DNA of 64,000 nt. Source: Przewalskia tangutica. Lineage: Eukaryota > Streptophyta > Magnoliopsida > Solanales > Solanaceae. The stretch is from assembly GCA_029844215.1 (NCBI GenBank), contig CM056724.1, positions 92,647,093 to 92,711,092 on the forward strand, written 5' to 3'. This document shows positions 22,187 through 33,453 of this stretch, piece by piece (the first letter of the stretch is position 1; the number at the start of each line of letters is the position of its first letter). Both the position numbers and the translations under genes were made by a program. The notes beneath the pieces were generated by a model. The model ran no database searches and was not told the DNA's origin. It was given only the letters and a program-made list of their open reading frames with translations.

Positions 22187-23195
22187 GTTTTGACTATTGG
22201 GTTCTCCCACAGCAGGTCTGATAATTCATTATTCATATATCGTCGTAGTTCTTCACTGGCTTATATACTATTATTATATGTGGATGATATTATCTTGACT
22301 GCCTCTTCTGATTCATTACATCAGTCTATCATGACAATGCTCAGTTCTGAGTTTGCTATGAAAGACTTGGGGGCCTTGAGTTACTTTTTGGAGATTGATG
22401 TCACTCGTCATGCAGGTGGGTTGTTCTTATCACAGCGGAAGTATGCAACTGAGATCATTGAGCTAGCTGGTATGTCGTCATGTAAGTTCACCTCAACTCC
22501 AATTGATACTAAATCCAAACTAGGGGATGTGGTTGGCTCCCCTTATGAGTATCCAACCCGTTATGGCAATCTTGCAGGGGCTCTTCAGTATCTTACGTTC
22601 ACGAGATCAGATATTACGTATGTCGTACATACGATATGTTTGTTTATTCATGATCCCAGGGTTGAGCACATGAATGCGCTCAAACGCATTATTCGATACA
22701 TCCAGGGGACACTTGACTTTGGCTTACATTTATATCCATCATCGACGTCTACAATTGTCTCGTATGCATATGCTGATTGGGGTGGTTGTCTAGACACCAA
22801 ATGCTCTAAGTCTGGCTATTGTATGTTTCTTGGTAATAACTTGGTCTCCTAGTCTGCAAAGCGTCAGTCGACGTTTTCTCGCTCTAGTGCAGAGACTGAG
22901 TATCGAGGGGTAGTCAATGTGGTCTCTGAATCCTATTGGTTACGTAATCTTCTTTTAGAGCTTCATTGTCCTATTCAGAAAGCTACATTGGTTTATTGTG
23001 ATAATGTTAGTGTCATCTACCTTTCTGGTAATCCAATTTAGCACCAGCACACTAAACATATCGAGATGAACATTCACTTGTTCGCGAAATGGTGGCTCGT
23101 GGACAAGTACACGTCTGTCATGTCCCTTCTAAGTATCAAATTGCAGACATTTTTACAAAGGGTCTTCCCTCGGTCCTTTTTGAAGTTTTAGTGAC
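22187..23195 (+). pseudogene. Copia B RT C-terminus and RNase H
   Basis: The frame 22,190-22,852 contains the catalytic LLLYVDDIILTASS motif, AMKDLGALSYFLEIDV, FLSQRKYATEII, and RNase H from YAYADWGGCLDTKCSKSGY. A TAG replaces the usual Trp codon at 22,851; the frame goes on as SAKRQSTFSRSSAETEYR. A second TAG (Gln codon, about 23,040) and a frameshift near 23,075 follow before CHVPSKYQIADIFTKGLP, the standard Copia pol end. Both stops fit C-to-T type change. Only about the last third of pol remains. Confidence 0.9.
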
Positions 23196-23237
23196 AGTTT
23201 CAGCATACGAAGACCGCCCGCTATGACTGCGGGTGTG

Positions 23238-23525
23238 TGTTAAATATGCATAAGTATACACGTGTATATCTTATGTATATATGGTATATATGGGTGTCAC
23301 TGCTCAGCCACGAGTTTGAGCAGTTAATTTTGGTATTGTTGTTGTAATATTTTAGTATAAATATTACATTAACTAGTCTTGTACACTTACCATAATTATA
23401 TGATACTTGTACTACTAGAATAGGATTTTGAGATTAGAATAAGAATATGTTTTATATTATGAAAAATTATAAATTGTATATATACTCTCTCATTAATGAA
23501 AATAATCAAGAGATTATTTCTTTGA
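23238..23525 (+). repeat. Copia B 3' LTR
   Basis: Starts TGTTAAATATGCATAAG and ends TTTCTTTGA, the final CA changed to GA. It aligns with 17,910-18,168. Confidence 0.82.
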
Positions 23526-24204
23526 GGTTATGCACCTTATTCATTATACTATAAAATATTGGCTAGTATTATTAGAACTTTGCTTCAGATAAAACAAGAG
23601 TATATTGGTTAATGACGAGAGACCAATTTCGTTTAAATTTATTTAATCTGTTGTTTCAAATAAAATCAGTAGTTGAATGAATTAGTTTAGCCAGGGACAG
23701 AGTTATATACATTATATCATTTGAGGGAAAAGGATAAAAAATATCCCTCTATTTTGAGAAAATGGTTAAAACTATCACCCGTTATTAATTTGGATAAAAA
23801 ATATCCCTCTCTTAATGAAAATTCTCAAATCCATTTTTTAAACCCACTCCAAAACCTGTTTTTTAAAATTATATCTGAAAAAATATTTTTTATTCAAAAA
23901 TCTGGAAAAAAAATCTTAAATCATGAAAAACTATTTTTTTAAAAATGTGGATAAAAAAAGTTTCCAGTTTTTTGAATAAAAAACACTTTTCAGATTTAAT
24001 TTAAAATATATACAGCTCAATTGCTTGATATGAAAATCGTATTAGCAGTATATTAAAAGTTGTAAGTCTGATACATGTGGATGGAATTTTTTTTTGTATG
24101 AACTTCGGTCATTTCTCTGAACATCAGACAAAACTGCCCGAGTTATAGTTATATATATATAATTTTATGTCAAACTAACCATCAGACACCGGGTGTTTAA
24201 AGTT
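23526..24204. other. AT-rich stretch without recognised gene
   Basis: No protein similarity seen. GGATAAAAAATATCCCTCT occurs twice (about 23,732 and 23,792), and runs of A/T are frequent. It separates Copia B from the Tat LTR and may be an unrecognised repeat. Confidence 0.55.
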
Positions 24205-25757
24205 ATTTAAAAATGCTAACTAATTAAAGTTATCCATTAACTCCATTTTAATGGTCTGCGAAACTAATGTGAGATTCTGGTTAAGAATTCTTTATTATCC
24301 TAAAGGAAAGGGGTTAGGCATCCTATAGAATTCGCTAACTTGCGGTTGTCCGGTCAAACCTAATTATTGGTGAAATGCATGTTTTGGAAAGTGCTCAAGC
24401 AAAAGATATTCGTAAGTAAGAATGTATTTTCTGACCAACCTAAAAATGCAAGATTTGTTTTAAAATATATAAAGTTAGTTTTAAGAAAAAAAACATGAAC
24501 TCCACTTAACTAATCGTCTTTCTAATATCTTTAAAATAACAGTAATCGTCCATCGAAGTATTTCTAAACATAAACAAACTCAAACATGCTTAATATTAAA
24601 CACTGCGTTGTAAACAATCTATATTATCATTAAGCCGAACAACCAACACAGCACGCAGAAAGTAAAGAAATGAAAAGAGTCGGAGTTTTACAGACCTTTT
24701 GTGGGTAGCGAACTGAGGCGACGTTTCGAGTCGTCGATACCATCCGGAGTTTATGCGACTGAATGAAGAAGAAAAGGGGTTTTAGGATTTTGTTCTTGAT
24801 GCGTGATCATTGCTTCTCTTTGGATTTTCCCACTGATTTTTCGATGATAAAGATGTCGTAAATTAGGATGTTCAAGATCCTTTTTACTGTGTATGCTGTA
24901 TAACAATTAAGATTTTCGATGTCCTTAATTGTGGAAATCGATTGGGGTTTTATAGTCCTAATTGTGGGTTCCAAGTTAGGTAAGTTTTGAGGCAATTATT
25001 GGGCTGATTTTCGGATTGGTTTTTCTTTTGATTTGGTGCTGAATCTGGACGATTTATTACCATTTTTTGGTACGATTTCTGGATTGATTTTTCGGGGAGG
25101 TCGATTTGGGTGTAATTCTGGAAGATTTGGGTATGATTTAAGGAGATTTCTTTGATGATTATGGTAAGGTTTGGTACAATTTTGGTTGTGATCTTTGGGA
25201 TATTCCCACGATTTGAGATGAGATTTTTATCTGGCTATGGTAAATTGAAGAAAGCGACGGATTTCAAGGGCTTTAGGTTTTGCTTTCTTTTGTTCTTGTA
25301 ATGGGTCTTGTGGGATTTTAGAAGGGAATGAGAAGATAGTGAAAATAACAGGGGCTTGAGTTTGGGCCAAGAATGTTTGGGCTGTGGAATAATAAAATTG
25401 AGTTGGGTTTGGACGGTTTGGGTCCATTAGGAATGGGCTGTTGGTATATTTGATTTGGATTACTTTAGGTGCTTTAATTTAAACTTTTAAAGGGAAAACA
25501 TGGGTATTAAAGTGGGTTTGAAATATACATAATTCTTATTAAATTGTTTTGAGTAAATAAATACGGACATGATTTTTTTTAAGGAGTGTTTAATGTTTTA
25601 TAGAAATGCGCCGTCATTATTAAATTCTTCATTTATGTGTGTATATGTTTATATATGCGTGTATTATTATTATTATTAAAATTATTTTACGATGTAAAAA
25701 AATAGTTTAATTTATTGATTATTAATCGAAAGGGAGGGACAAAATTGGGTGTCAACA
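24205..25757 (-). repeat. Tat/Ogre-like 3' LTR (truncated)
   Basis: On the minus strand it starts TGTTGACACCCAATTTTGTC, the typical Ogre/Tat LTR opening, right after a polypurine tract. The far end matches the other LTR (24,208-24,505 with 58,231-58,530, e.g. TAATGGTCTGCGAAACTAATG) and then stops, so about 140 bp of terminal sequence is missing. Minus-strand short frames here are not genes. Confidence 0.82.
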
Positions 25758-25770
25758 GTTGTCCCTCTTT
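25758..25770 (-). other. Tat polypurine tract
   Basis: Minus-strand AAAGAGGGACAAC abuts the LTR start TGTTGACACC. Position and purine content fit plus-strand priming. Confidence 0.8.
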
Positions 25771-26594
25771 GTATGGAGAGGATGAAAGATTCTTCAGACA
25801 AAAGACGTTGACTTATAATCAATTTTGTCTCGATCATCGGAATTATCACAAAGATTAAGAAAAGTAAGGGCAAATGCCGATTCAAAAATTTGTCCCAGTG
25901 TCGAATTATGATGACACTGAGTCGTGGTGATAGAAACTGACATTGGGTTGTTGGTATCTGAAAACTAAAGGTGGGGCTGACGCAGATTTAAAATTTGTCC
26001 CAATATCGAATTATGATGACACTGGTTACTGTGGTGACACTCTTAAAGGCAGCGCTGATGCAGATTCAAAATTGTTCTAGTGTCAAATAATGACACTAGG
26101 TTATTGGGTTGTGGGATGTTGAAGAGAGTGAATCGACGTTCGAGGCCACCTTTGCCCTTTGTTGGGTAGCTTGACTCCCCAACATTTACCTCAGTTCAAT
26201 GTGTAAGAGGTAGGTCCACGTTGTGCTCCGCTCCTACATTAGGGTATCTGCAGGCTAAAGCTCAAGAAAAAATTAGTGTATAACTGTTAAAACAAAATGA
26301 TATAAAAAAGATTATGTAAGAATGTGAATTTTGTGCTACGATTGTAGTCAATCGTGTATGCGAGGTAAAGAAACGATGTGATGGTACACCGTCTTGTATG
26401 GAAAAAATACAAATGACGTTTTGTATGGACGTTGCTGTTGATGATGTTGTGCTATATTTGTGAGCCGCACGACTGCTAATGTTCTTTCGGTTGCTGCTAA
26501 TATGAAAACCTGTCTTATCAAGGTGAACATATTTCATCACATGCAAAATAAGGAGTATAGTTTCCAATGGTGTTTGGTGACAAATGTGTTTAAA

Positions 26595-27060
26595 TTCCTC
26601 TAAGGGTGTTTGTTCCCTGAGGTTGAAATATCTCTAAGGGTGTTTGTTCCCTGAGGTATCTCCAAAGGTGTTTGTTCCTTGAAGTCGAACAATGCCTCTA
26701 AGGACGTTTGTTCCCTGAGGTGCCTCCAAAGGTATTTGTTCCTTGAGGTCGAAAATGTCTCTAAGGGTGGTATTTGTTCCTTGAGGTCGAAAATTCCTCT
26801 AAGGGTGTTTGTTCCCTGAGGTGCCTCCAAAGGTGTTTGTTCCTTGAGGTCGAAAATGTCTCTAAGGGTGTTTGTTCCCAGAGGTGCCTCCAAATGTGTT
26901 TGTTCCTTGAGGTCGAAAATGTCTCTAAGGGTGTTTGTTCCCTGAGGTGCCTCCAAAGGTGTTTGTTCCTTGAGGTCGAAAATGCCTCTAAGGGTGTTTG
27001 TTCCCTGAGACTCAAAATGCCTAAGGGTGTTTGTTCCCTGAGACTGAAAGATGTCTCTGT
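26595..27060. repeat. 63-bp minisatellite in Tat 3' region
   Basis: The unit has two related halves: GTGTTTGTTCCCTGAGGTGC + CTCCAAAG and GTGTTTGTTCCTTGAGGTCG + AAAATGCCTCTAAG. The period is 63 bp in the regular part (marker at 26,864, 26,927, 26,990), with shortened units toward both ends. About seven units. Open frames on both strands are by-products. Confidence 0.93.
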
Positions 27061-27061
27061 T

Positions 27062-28060
27062 AACCTGAAATATAGATGTCGTCGTTGAGTATACGAACTA
27101 TAGGTAATGTCGTTGCACAGGCGTAATAACGTCACTGGGTAGACGTGTTGTAGATGTCGTCGTTGTGTGGACGAAATATAGATAATGTTGTTGCACAAGT
27201 GTAATAAAATGACGTCATTGGGCAAACGTGTTGCAGATGTCGTCGTTGAGTAGACAAAATATAGATAATGTCGTTGCTCAAGTGTAATAAAATGACGTCG
27301 TTGGGTAGACGTGTTGTAGATGTCGTCATTGAGTAGACGAAATATAGATAATGTTGTTGCACGAGCGTAATAAAATGACATCACTGGGTAGACATGTTGT
27401 AGATATCGTCGTTGAGTGGACGAAATATAGATAATGTTGTTGCACAAGTGTAATAAAATAACGTCGTTGTGTGGACGTATTGTAGATATCGTCGTTGAGT
27501 AGACGAAATATAGATAATGTTGTTGCACAAGTGTAATAAAATAACGTCGTTTTGTGGACGTGTTGTAGATATCATCGTTGAGCAAACGAAATATAGATAA
27601 TGTTGTTGCACAAGTGTAATAAAATAACGTCGTTGTGTGGACGTGTTGTAGATATCGTCGTCGAGCAGACAAAATATAGATAATGCCGCTGCACAAGCGT
27701 AATAAAATGGTGTCACTGGGTAGACGTGTTGTAGATGTCGTCGAAATATAGATAATGCCGTTGCACGAGAGAAATAAAATGACGTCGCTGAGTGGACGTG
27801 TTGTAGATATCGTCGTTGAGCAAAGGAAATATAGATAACGTCGTTGGGTAGGCGTATTGTAGATATCGTCGTCGCACAGATGTAATAAAATAACGTCGCT
27901 GGGTAGACGTTTTGTAGATATCATTGTTAAGTGGACGAAATATAGATAATATCATTGCACATGCATAATAAATGACGTCGTTGTGTAGACGTGATGTAGA
28001 TATCATCGTTGCAAGGAAAACTATAGATAAATTCGTCCCATAGGCATAATAAAATGATGT
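27062..28060. repeat. 83-bp tandem array in Tat 3' region
   Basis: GATGTCGTCGTTGAG or GATATCGTCGTTGAG recurs at 27153, 27236, 27319, 27402, 27485, 27568 and 27651: exactly 83 bp each time. About 11-12 units, more diverged after 27,730. The unit contains GAAATATAGATAATGTTGTT and AATAAAATGACGTCGTTG. On the minus strand no frame has stops, which yields a spurious 387-residue open frame with an 83-residue period. Confidence 0.95.
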
Positions 28061-28589
28061 TTGTGTCAGTGTATCTGCATCGTTTGCCCCATCTTGTGTA
28101 TAGACGTGGTGCAAGAATCTGATCCTTGTGAGTCTGGTTTGTGACATGGAAGTTCTTTGTGAATTGAATAAATGTCGCGGCTTTCCTGTTTCTGTCAAAT
28201 CTGAAGACCTGCACTCAAAAAAATTTGTGAGTTTGGGGAGGGGCGGTCGATTCGTATTGACTTCACAGCTTTGATCCTCGATACTCGGGCACCTGACTTG
28301 TTTGGGACCTGTAATCTCTGTCTGGTTTCCAGTCTTGGTTAGCTGTTAATGAATTTTTTGTTGAAAATAAAGTGCTTATGAAAAAGTTTTTGTTGGATTT
28401 CTAAGATCAACGTTTGTGTGATTATTGGTGTCTTTTGAGGCGAACCCTAAAAAATTGTCCCAGTTGCAAATATGTGAGGGTGCTTAGCCAAAACCGAGAC
28501 TTGTGGGGTTTGTTCGTCTTTCCTATCAAGGTAAAAAGTGTTGTGTTTTGTTATATGTAACGCAAAGGAGGAAAATATTTTAATGGTGT

Positions 28590-28755
28590 GACCGAAGCCG
28601 ATGTAGGTCGCCTACGTATCCCGTCGAGGAAATCAGGTCATAGCGTAGTTCATTACAAACAAAAATGGAAATTTGGGATTTCTAAAAGTGGGACCGAAGC
28701 CGATGTGGCCGCCTACGTATCCCGCCAAGGGAATCAGGTCATACGTAGTTCAAAA
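28590..28755 (-). repeat. Duplicated Tat 3' motif
   Basis: Two copies of a 60-70 bp word about 95 bp apart (GACCGAAGCCGATGT.. and CCTACGTATCCCG.. at about 28,590 and 28,690). On the minus strand it reads GATACGTAGGC...GGCTTCGGTC, a word I associate with the end of Tat-lineage internal regions. Confidence 0.7.
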
Positions 28756-28832
28756 TATTTTGTTTTCAACTAGTACACAATCCTATCGAGCTTCACTGAG
28801 GACCAGGACAGGGGTACAAGTCCGATTTTATT

Positions 28833-29628
28833 CTATCTTCCTCCAACGAGATCTTTCCAGATCACATTGCATTTCTGCTTCTTTTCAGCAACGAAAAGAC
28901 TTTTGAGTCTTTCCATGCGACCTTCTGTATCGTCTTCTTTTGATTCCTGCGCAGTGCATGTTTTGACAAATGACTGATTCGGGCGGAACATGCTCTGGCA
29001 AAGGAGCATCTCTCTTCCTCTGGATATTAGTCGATGATTCAATCCTATTTCTTCTTTGGACAGACATAATAGTCCCCTTCAAACTGCTTTCTTCTTCTAC
29101 TGCAACCATGTTCACATGGGCATTGTCAGGGTTTGGCAATGGGTTATCGTCTATATTAGGGGGAGCTCCTTTCAGTTGGATGACTTCATCTTTGATCAAT
29201 TCCTCGATTCTGTCTTTGAGGGTATAGCAATTTTCAGTGTCGTGTCCAATGACTCCAGAGTGGTATGCACAACGTTTAGTCTCATCGTGCCATTTGGAAG
29301 TGGGTTTAGGGATATTTTATGGGATTGGTTGGAGTATTCCTGCCATTCTTAGCCTTTCATTGATTTGGGCTAGAGGTTCGGCCAAAGGTGTATAAGTTTT
29401 GGTTGACTTTATTTCGGGATTTATGTGAGGTTTGGGTGCGTCTTGTGGATGGACTCGTGGCTGGCGTGGTATGAAGGCTGGATGTGATACACAGGGTAAG
29501 GTTGATGGCCTTGGGCGTTTTGTCTATAGTAGAAAGGCTGGGGATTTCTGGTGTTTTGGTCATGATGGGGAGGTGGTGGTGGGTTACGGTGGTGACATTC
29601 GTCCGGCTTTGTGTTCTGGATTGTCATG
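28833..29628 (-). pseudogene. Tat gag, C-terminal half
   Basis: Continuation of the gag begun at 57,138. The junction reads in frame across the nested insertion: QATSKAIQSNGVSP (right part) then IMTIQNTKPDECHH (left part). Next come a Pro-rich stretch and, near 29,200-29,270, a CAYHSGVIGHDTENC-like knuckle (read in broken frames), then KDEVIQLKGAPPNIDDNPLP and NMVAVEE, all typical of Ogre/Tat gag. It degrades near 28,900, after which pol is missing. Interrupted at 29,629 by the Athila element. Confidence 0.87.
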
Positions 29629-29633
29629 ATAGG
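29629..29633. repeat. TSD ATAGG, left copy (minus Athila)
   Basis: ATAGG precedes TGTTAGTGG. The same five bases follow the other LTR at 56,011-56,015. This proves that the 26.4 kb between them is one composite insertion in the Tat gag. Confidence 0.93.
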
Positions 29634-30109
29634 TGTTAGTGGACCGTGTCCAATTGCTCACGCAAGTGTACGTATCGTTCACAAGTAATATTGTCTGTAA
29701 GATCGAGTTTATCGTCCACATAGACTGGTTTCTAATTACCGAACATCTATTCTATGCTATCTATTCGGCAAATGATATTTGATTTGAGTTTTTATCTAAC
29801 TACTAGAATAATTGCGAGAAGTAATCTAAATTATTGATGTTCAATCAGTTATGAAGGAATTAGGGCTTCCAAAATCCTCGACTATCCACTATATTCAATC
29901 CTTAATGCAACTAGAATGACTTCTTCTTCAACGTTAAGATAACGATTAACTAGACTGTCTTATATTCCGGTTAGGATATAATCGCTCAACCCCAGTGCAG
30001 AACCCTTCTATAATTCTATGATACGATTTACCATATATGAGGATTAAGAACAGTAACATATAATGCTACACAAGTATCGGGGTACTTTCGTCCACGATTT
30101 TAACCTATG

Positions 30110-30504
30110 ACTGGAGGGGACATGGGTGTGATTACTAAGGGGGTACCTAATACGCCTTTGATTCCAGATGTTTTTGGAGGTGTGTTGAACTTTGGAGGAG
30201 TTTCGGTGTCAGGGCAGGGAGATGAGGATGTATGACATGAAGTTACTCCAAGAAAGAATTTTCAAAGAAACAGTGGTAAAATTACAAGTATGAAGATTGG
30301 AGGAGCATTTCACTACCCCCCGATTACTAAATGAAGATACTATCTTGGAATATCCTCGATAGAAAAGCATTTTAATCATTCATGTTGAGTTTATTTTCTT
30401 GTATTGTTTTTGCTTTGTTTACGTCGAGGCTTGATAACCCTGGATGATTGATTATACTTTCCTGATTTTAGTAATATAACATTTATTTACCTTCAAAAAA
30501 CAAA
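30110..30504. other. Foreign ~395-bp insert in Athila LTR
   Basis: All other LTR copies run from CCTATG straight through a TCTATTC-type stretch to AATTACA; here about 395 bp of unrelated DNA intervenes and about 7 bp of LTR is lost. On the + strand an ATG at 30,107 opens 42 codons (MTGGDMGVITKGV..., Gly- and Val-rich) to a TGA at 30,233, then AT-rich sequence ending in TTCAAAAAAC. It looks like the end of a captured transcript or gene fragment, but I do not recognise it and see no TSD. Confidence 0.6.
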
Positions 30505-30956
30505 TTACAGCATATCAAAATCTCTCCTCTCGGTTCTTAATTCGAAATCATATAGATTATGATAATTAGTGATCAATTAACAATCAAACATTCATACCAA
30601 TTATTGAATAAATCTTAATCAAGTGAAGAAGAAATCAACTAATGCATTAAGTCATGAAATAAAGTTTCAAGCGATTCAAAAGGAAAGCACTAATAAAGTG
30701 TTTAGCTCCTAGCCATAGTCACACTAAGAATTAATACAATTCCAAACATAAACTGAATTAAAAAGAAAGAAAAATACTGCGAACTAAAGTCTCTAATTGT
30801 AGCTTCCAATCCTTGCCCTGTGATGCGTTGTGTGTTAGAATGACCAACCCTTCACAATAGAATAATCCCTAGGGCTTAAGTATGTTGCAAATTTCGTGCC
30901 CTCTGGACCATTCTGCCCTTGGCCAAATCCACTTCGGATTCTAAATTTTTCGCATC

Positions 30957-31054
30957 GGCACCGCGGTTCTACAGAATGGCACCGCGGTGCCTAAAGTCCT
31001 GCGGGTTCTCTGATCTTCTGGCATCGCGGTCCTGCTGCTGGGCACCGCGGTGCT
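30957..31054 (-). promoter_or_regulatory. Phased dyad array in Athila U3 (21-42-21)
   Basis: GGCAYCGCGGT-type dyads begin at 30,957, 30,978, 31,020 and 31,041. One is the perfect 14-bp palindrome GGCACCGCGGTGCC. In element sense the array lies in U3, upstream of the TATA region near 30,880-30,895. Steps of 21 and 42 bp equal two and four DNA turns. Function unknown. Confidence 0.85.
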
Positions 31055-31258
31055 GCTTTGCCTTCGTCCGAATCTCCAATTTTCAACATTTTTCTACCTC
31101 GGTACCATCCTTTTATGCCAACTTTTCGCTCTTTTTCGCCATTTTGCCTTTTGAACCGATGTGACTCAAAAGAAAGGAAAACGACCCTAATACTACACTT
31201 ATTCAAACGAAAATGAGAAAAATACTAACTCAAAAGCGTATACAATATACGCCTAACA

Positions 31259-32024
31259 AATACCCCCAAACTTAACCTTTGTTCGTCCTCGAGCAAAGAT
31301 CAAAACAAAAACAAAGAAACAAAATAAAAAAGACTCAAAGACTCAAATCAAGCAGCTGCACAAGGTTACTTAGAAAAGCATGAACGTCAGTTGAGATAAT
31401 ATGCAGGGGTAGGTAAGAGTGGACATTTAGGCTAAATATACGTACCATAAGCGTTTTTCTCATTCAACCATTTTGTCATTCTTTTTGATATTCTTTTTCA
31501 GTTCATACCTATCGTTCTCCTCTTCTCTTTTTGAGAGCATGGAACACATCCACATAGACCCCCAAACTTAAGCTTTTATATTTTTTTCATTCGGGTGCAT
31601 CAATTTTTCACTCTCTTTTGGTATTTCTTTTTCACACTTCGTCATCCCAATTTTCAATTACTGCTTATGGCACACAAGAGAATATGTGGTGTCAAAAAAA
31701 TAACTTTTATTTTAGGCTCAAAGGGGCTGATTAGAGATACAATTTATTGCGTGGTAGGTAATAAATTGTAAGAAGGGCTATCAAAGAAATGCATGAATCA
31801 TCTCTCTAACATGTACATCCTAACTATTTTGTCTCAAATAACAAGCAAGCAGACTCATGGATGTTTTTCACTATTGACAACACACAAGCTAAGCACAAAA
31901 TACTCCAAAGAATTACATATCATGAATTTTTGACATATCTAACTTAAGCACACATATTTTTGCTTCTAATTCCATTCCATTATCCCACTTAATTCACTAA
32001 GTGTTTCCAACAATTACAGCATGC
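31259..32024 (-). other. Minus Athila 3' internal non-coding region
   Basis: No gene. It starts with the polypurine tract (minus-strand AAGTTTGGGGGTATT at 31,259-31,273) next to the LTR; a second PPT-like word (CCCCCAAACTTAAGC) lies near 31,560. The sequence is the reverse of the 3' region of the plus-strand copies (46,130-46,850). Confidence 0.8.
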
Positions 32025-32029
32025 ATGAT
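32025..32029. repeat. TSD ATGAT, left copy (plus Athila)
   Basis: ATGAT precedes TGTTAGGCG and is repeated after the other LTR at 48,153-48,157. Fixes the ends of the inner element. Confidence 0.93.
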
Positions 32030-33192
32030 TGTTAGGCGTATTTTGTATACGCCTTTTGAGTCATTTTTTAGTTGGTATTTCACTCGTTTTTATTGTGTTT
32101 AGTATAGTAGTATGTTTGTTTTTCTTTCTTTTGAGTCACAGCGGTACAAAAAGGCAAAAAGGAATGAGAAATGGGCAGAAAAGGTGCTCCCGAGGTGAAA
32201 AGGACGAAAGTTGGCAACTCAGAACGAAAGAAGCGACAGCGGTGCTATCTACGCAGAATGATGTCATATTTATCGAGGGGCCGCAGAACTTTCAGCACCG
32301 CGGTGCCATAAGGCACGAAAATTATAGGATATTTAAGCCCCCTAGGGATTAATGCTATGAAATGGGTTGGTCATTCTACAACAAAAACACAACACAAGAC
32401 GAATTTGGAGCTACAATTGGAGACTTTGTTCTACGTAATTTTCTTTTTTTCATTTTTAATTCAGTTTATGTATGAATATTGTGTTAGTTCTTAGCGTGAC
32501 TATGAATATGAACTAAACACTCTATTAGGGCTTTCCTTATGAATCGCTTGAAACTTTTATTCATGAATTAATGCAGTAGTTTGATTTCTTCTTCACTTGA
32601 TTAAGATTTAGTCAATATTTGATATGAATGTTTGATAATTAATTGATCACTAATTATCATAACTTATATGATTTCGAATTAAAATCCGAAAGGAGAGATT
32701 TGGATATGTTGTATTGACTAGGCATAGATTAAAATCGTGGATGAAAGTACCTCGATACTTGTGTAGCATTATAGGTTACTGTTCTTAATCCTCCTATGTG
32801 GTAAATCCTATCATAGAAATATAGAACGGTTCTGCACTGTGGTTGAGTGATTATATGTCCTAACCAAAATATAAGACAGTCTAGTTAACCGTTATCTTAA
32901 CAAAGAAGAAGAATCATTCTAGTCGCATTAAGGACTGAATAAAGTGGATAGTCGAGGATTTGGAATCCCTAATTCATTCATAACTGATTACAACTTAAAT
33001 AGTTCAATAATTCTTGCAATTATTCTAGTAGTTAAACAAAAACCCCAATCAAATATCGATAGCCAAATAGATAACATAAAATAGATGAACGGTACTTAGA
33101 AACCAGTCTCTGTGGATGATATTCTGTCTTACAGACTATATAACTTGTGAACGATGCGTTCTCTTGCGTGAACATTCAAAATATCGCTAACA
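32030..33192 (+). repeat. Plus Athila 5' LTR
   Basis: 1,163 bp, TGTTAGGCG to CGCTAACA. It is about 135 bp shorter than its partner because part of the U3 dyad array and its flank are deleted (near 32,310). A hairpin, GGCGTAT-n5-ATACGCC, sits at the very start. A TTTAAG box near 32,332 is the likely promoter. Confidence 0.92.
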
Positions 33193-33198
33193 AGTTTT

Positions 33199-33216
33199 TG
33201 GCGCCGTTGCCGGGGA
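33199..33216 (+). other. Athila primer-binding site (tRNA-Asp)
   Basis: TGGCGCCGTTGCCGGGGA, 6 bp after the LTR, is an 18-nt complement of the plant tRNA-Asp(GUC) 3' end, as is usual for Athila/Tat elements. Confidence 0.92.
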
Positions 33217-33453
33217 CTGGCGTACATCTAATATCGAATCATTTATTTTTATTTCTACTTTGGCTTTATTTTTTATTTTAATTTTAATTTTTACTGTCAG
33301 AACTGTGTGCCTTGATTTGTTTGTTGATTTTAATTTGTTTCAGGAATCTAGTGTCTGCGAAGAAGGAGAGGAGCAGATACACTTGTTCCCTTCAATCCTG
33401 AAATTGAGAAAACCTGCAAATAAAACAGGCGCTACAAAAGGATATCTGAGTCA

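Larger units (their letters stand above)
17910..23525 (+). mobile_element. Copia B: plus-strand Copia with core replaced
   Basis: Ty1/Copia element bounded by related LTRs (17,910-18,168, 23,238-23,525) with a tRNA-iMet-like PBS after the first. It keeps gag (18,309-19,146) and RT end plus RNase H (22,187-23,195). Protease, integrase and early RT are absent; about 3 kb of chromovirus LTR lies in their place. The LTR pair differs at many sites, so this insertion is older than Gypsy A. Confidence 0.87.
25771..28832 (-). mobile_element. Tat 3' non-coding region with tandem arrays
   Basis: Lies between the gag remnant and the polypurine tract. No protease, RT, RNase H or integrase is recognisable, so the pol genes are lost. 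It holds three short repeats of an AATTATGATGACACTG type at 25,890-26,100, the 63-bp and 83-bp arrays, and a duplicated word near 28,590-28,750. Variable tandem arrays in the 3' untranslated region are known for the Ogre/Tat lineage. Confidence 0.75.
29634..31258 (-). repeat. Minus Athila 3' LTR
   Basis: TGTTAGTGGACC to GCCTAACA on the + strand, i.e. TGTTAGGCG...CCACTAACA in element sense. It matches 51,348-51,446 plus 54,862-56,010 and, reversed, the plus-strand Athila LTRs. A foreign block (30,110-30,504) is inserted. The U3 part carries the phased dyads. Confidence 0.9.

Noticed and set aside
24807..25427. Minus-strand frames that could be a host gene
   Set aside because: Inside the Tat 3' LTR; low complexity, no recognised domain.
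26761..27924. 387-residue open frame on the minus strand
   Set aside because: It comes from the 83-bp tandem array, which lacks stops in all minus-strand frames. The protein repeats every 83 residues because three units equal 249 bases. No family match.
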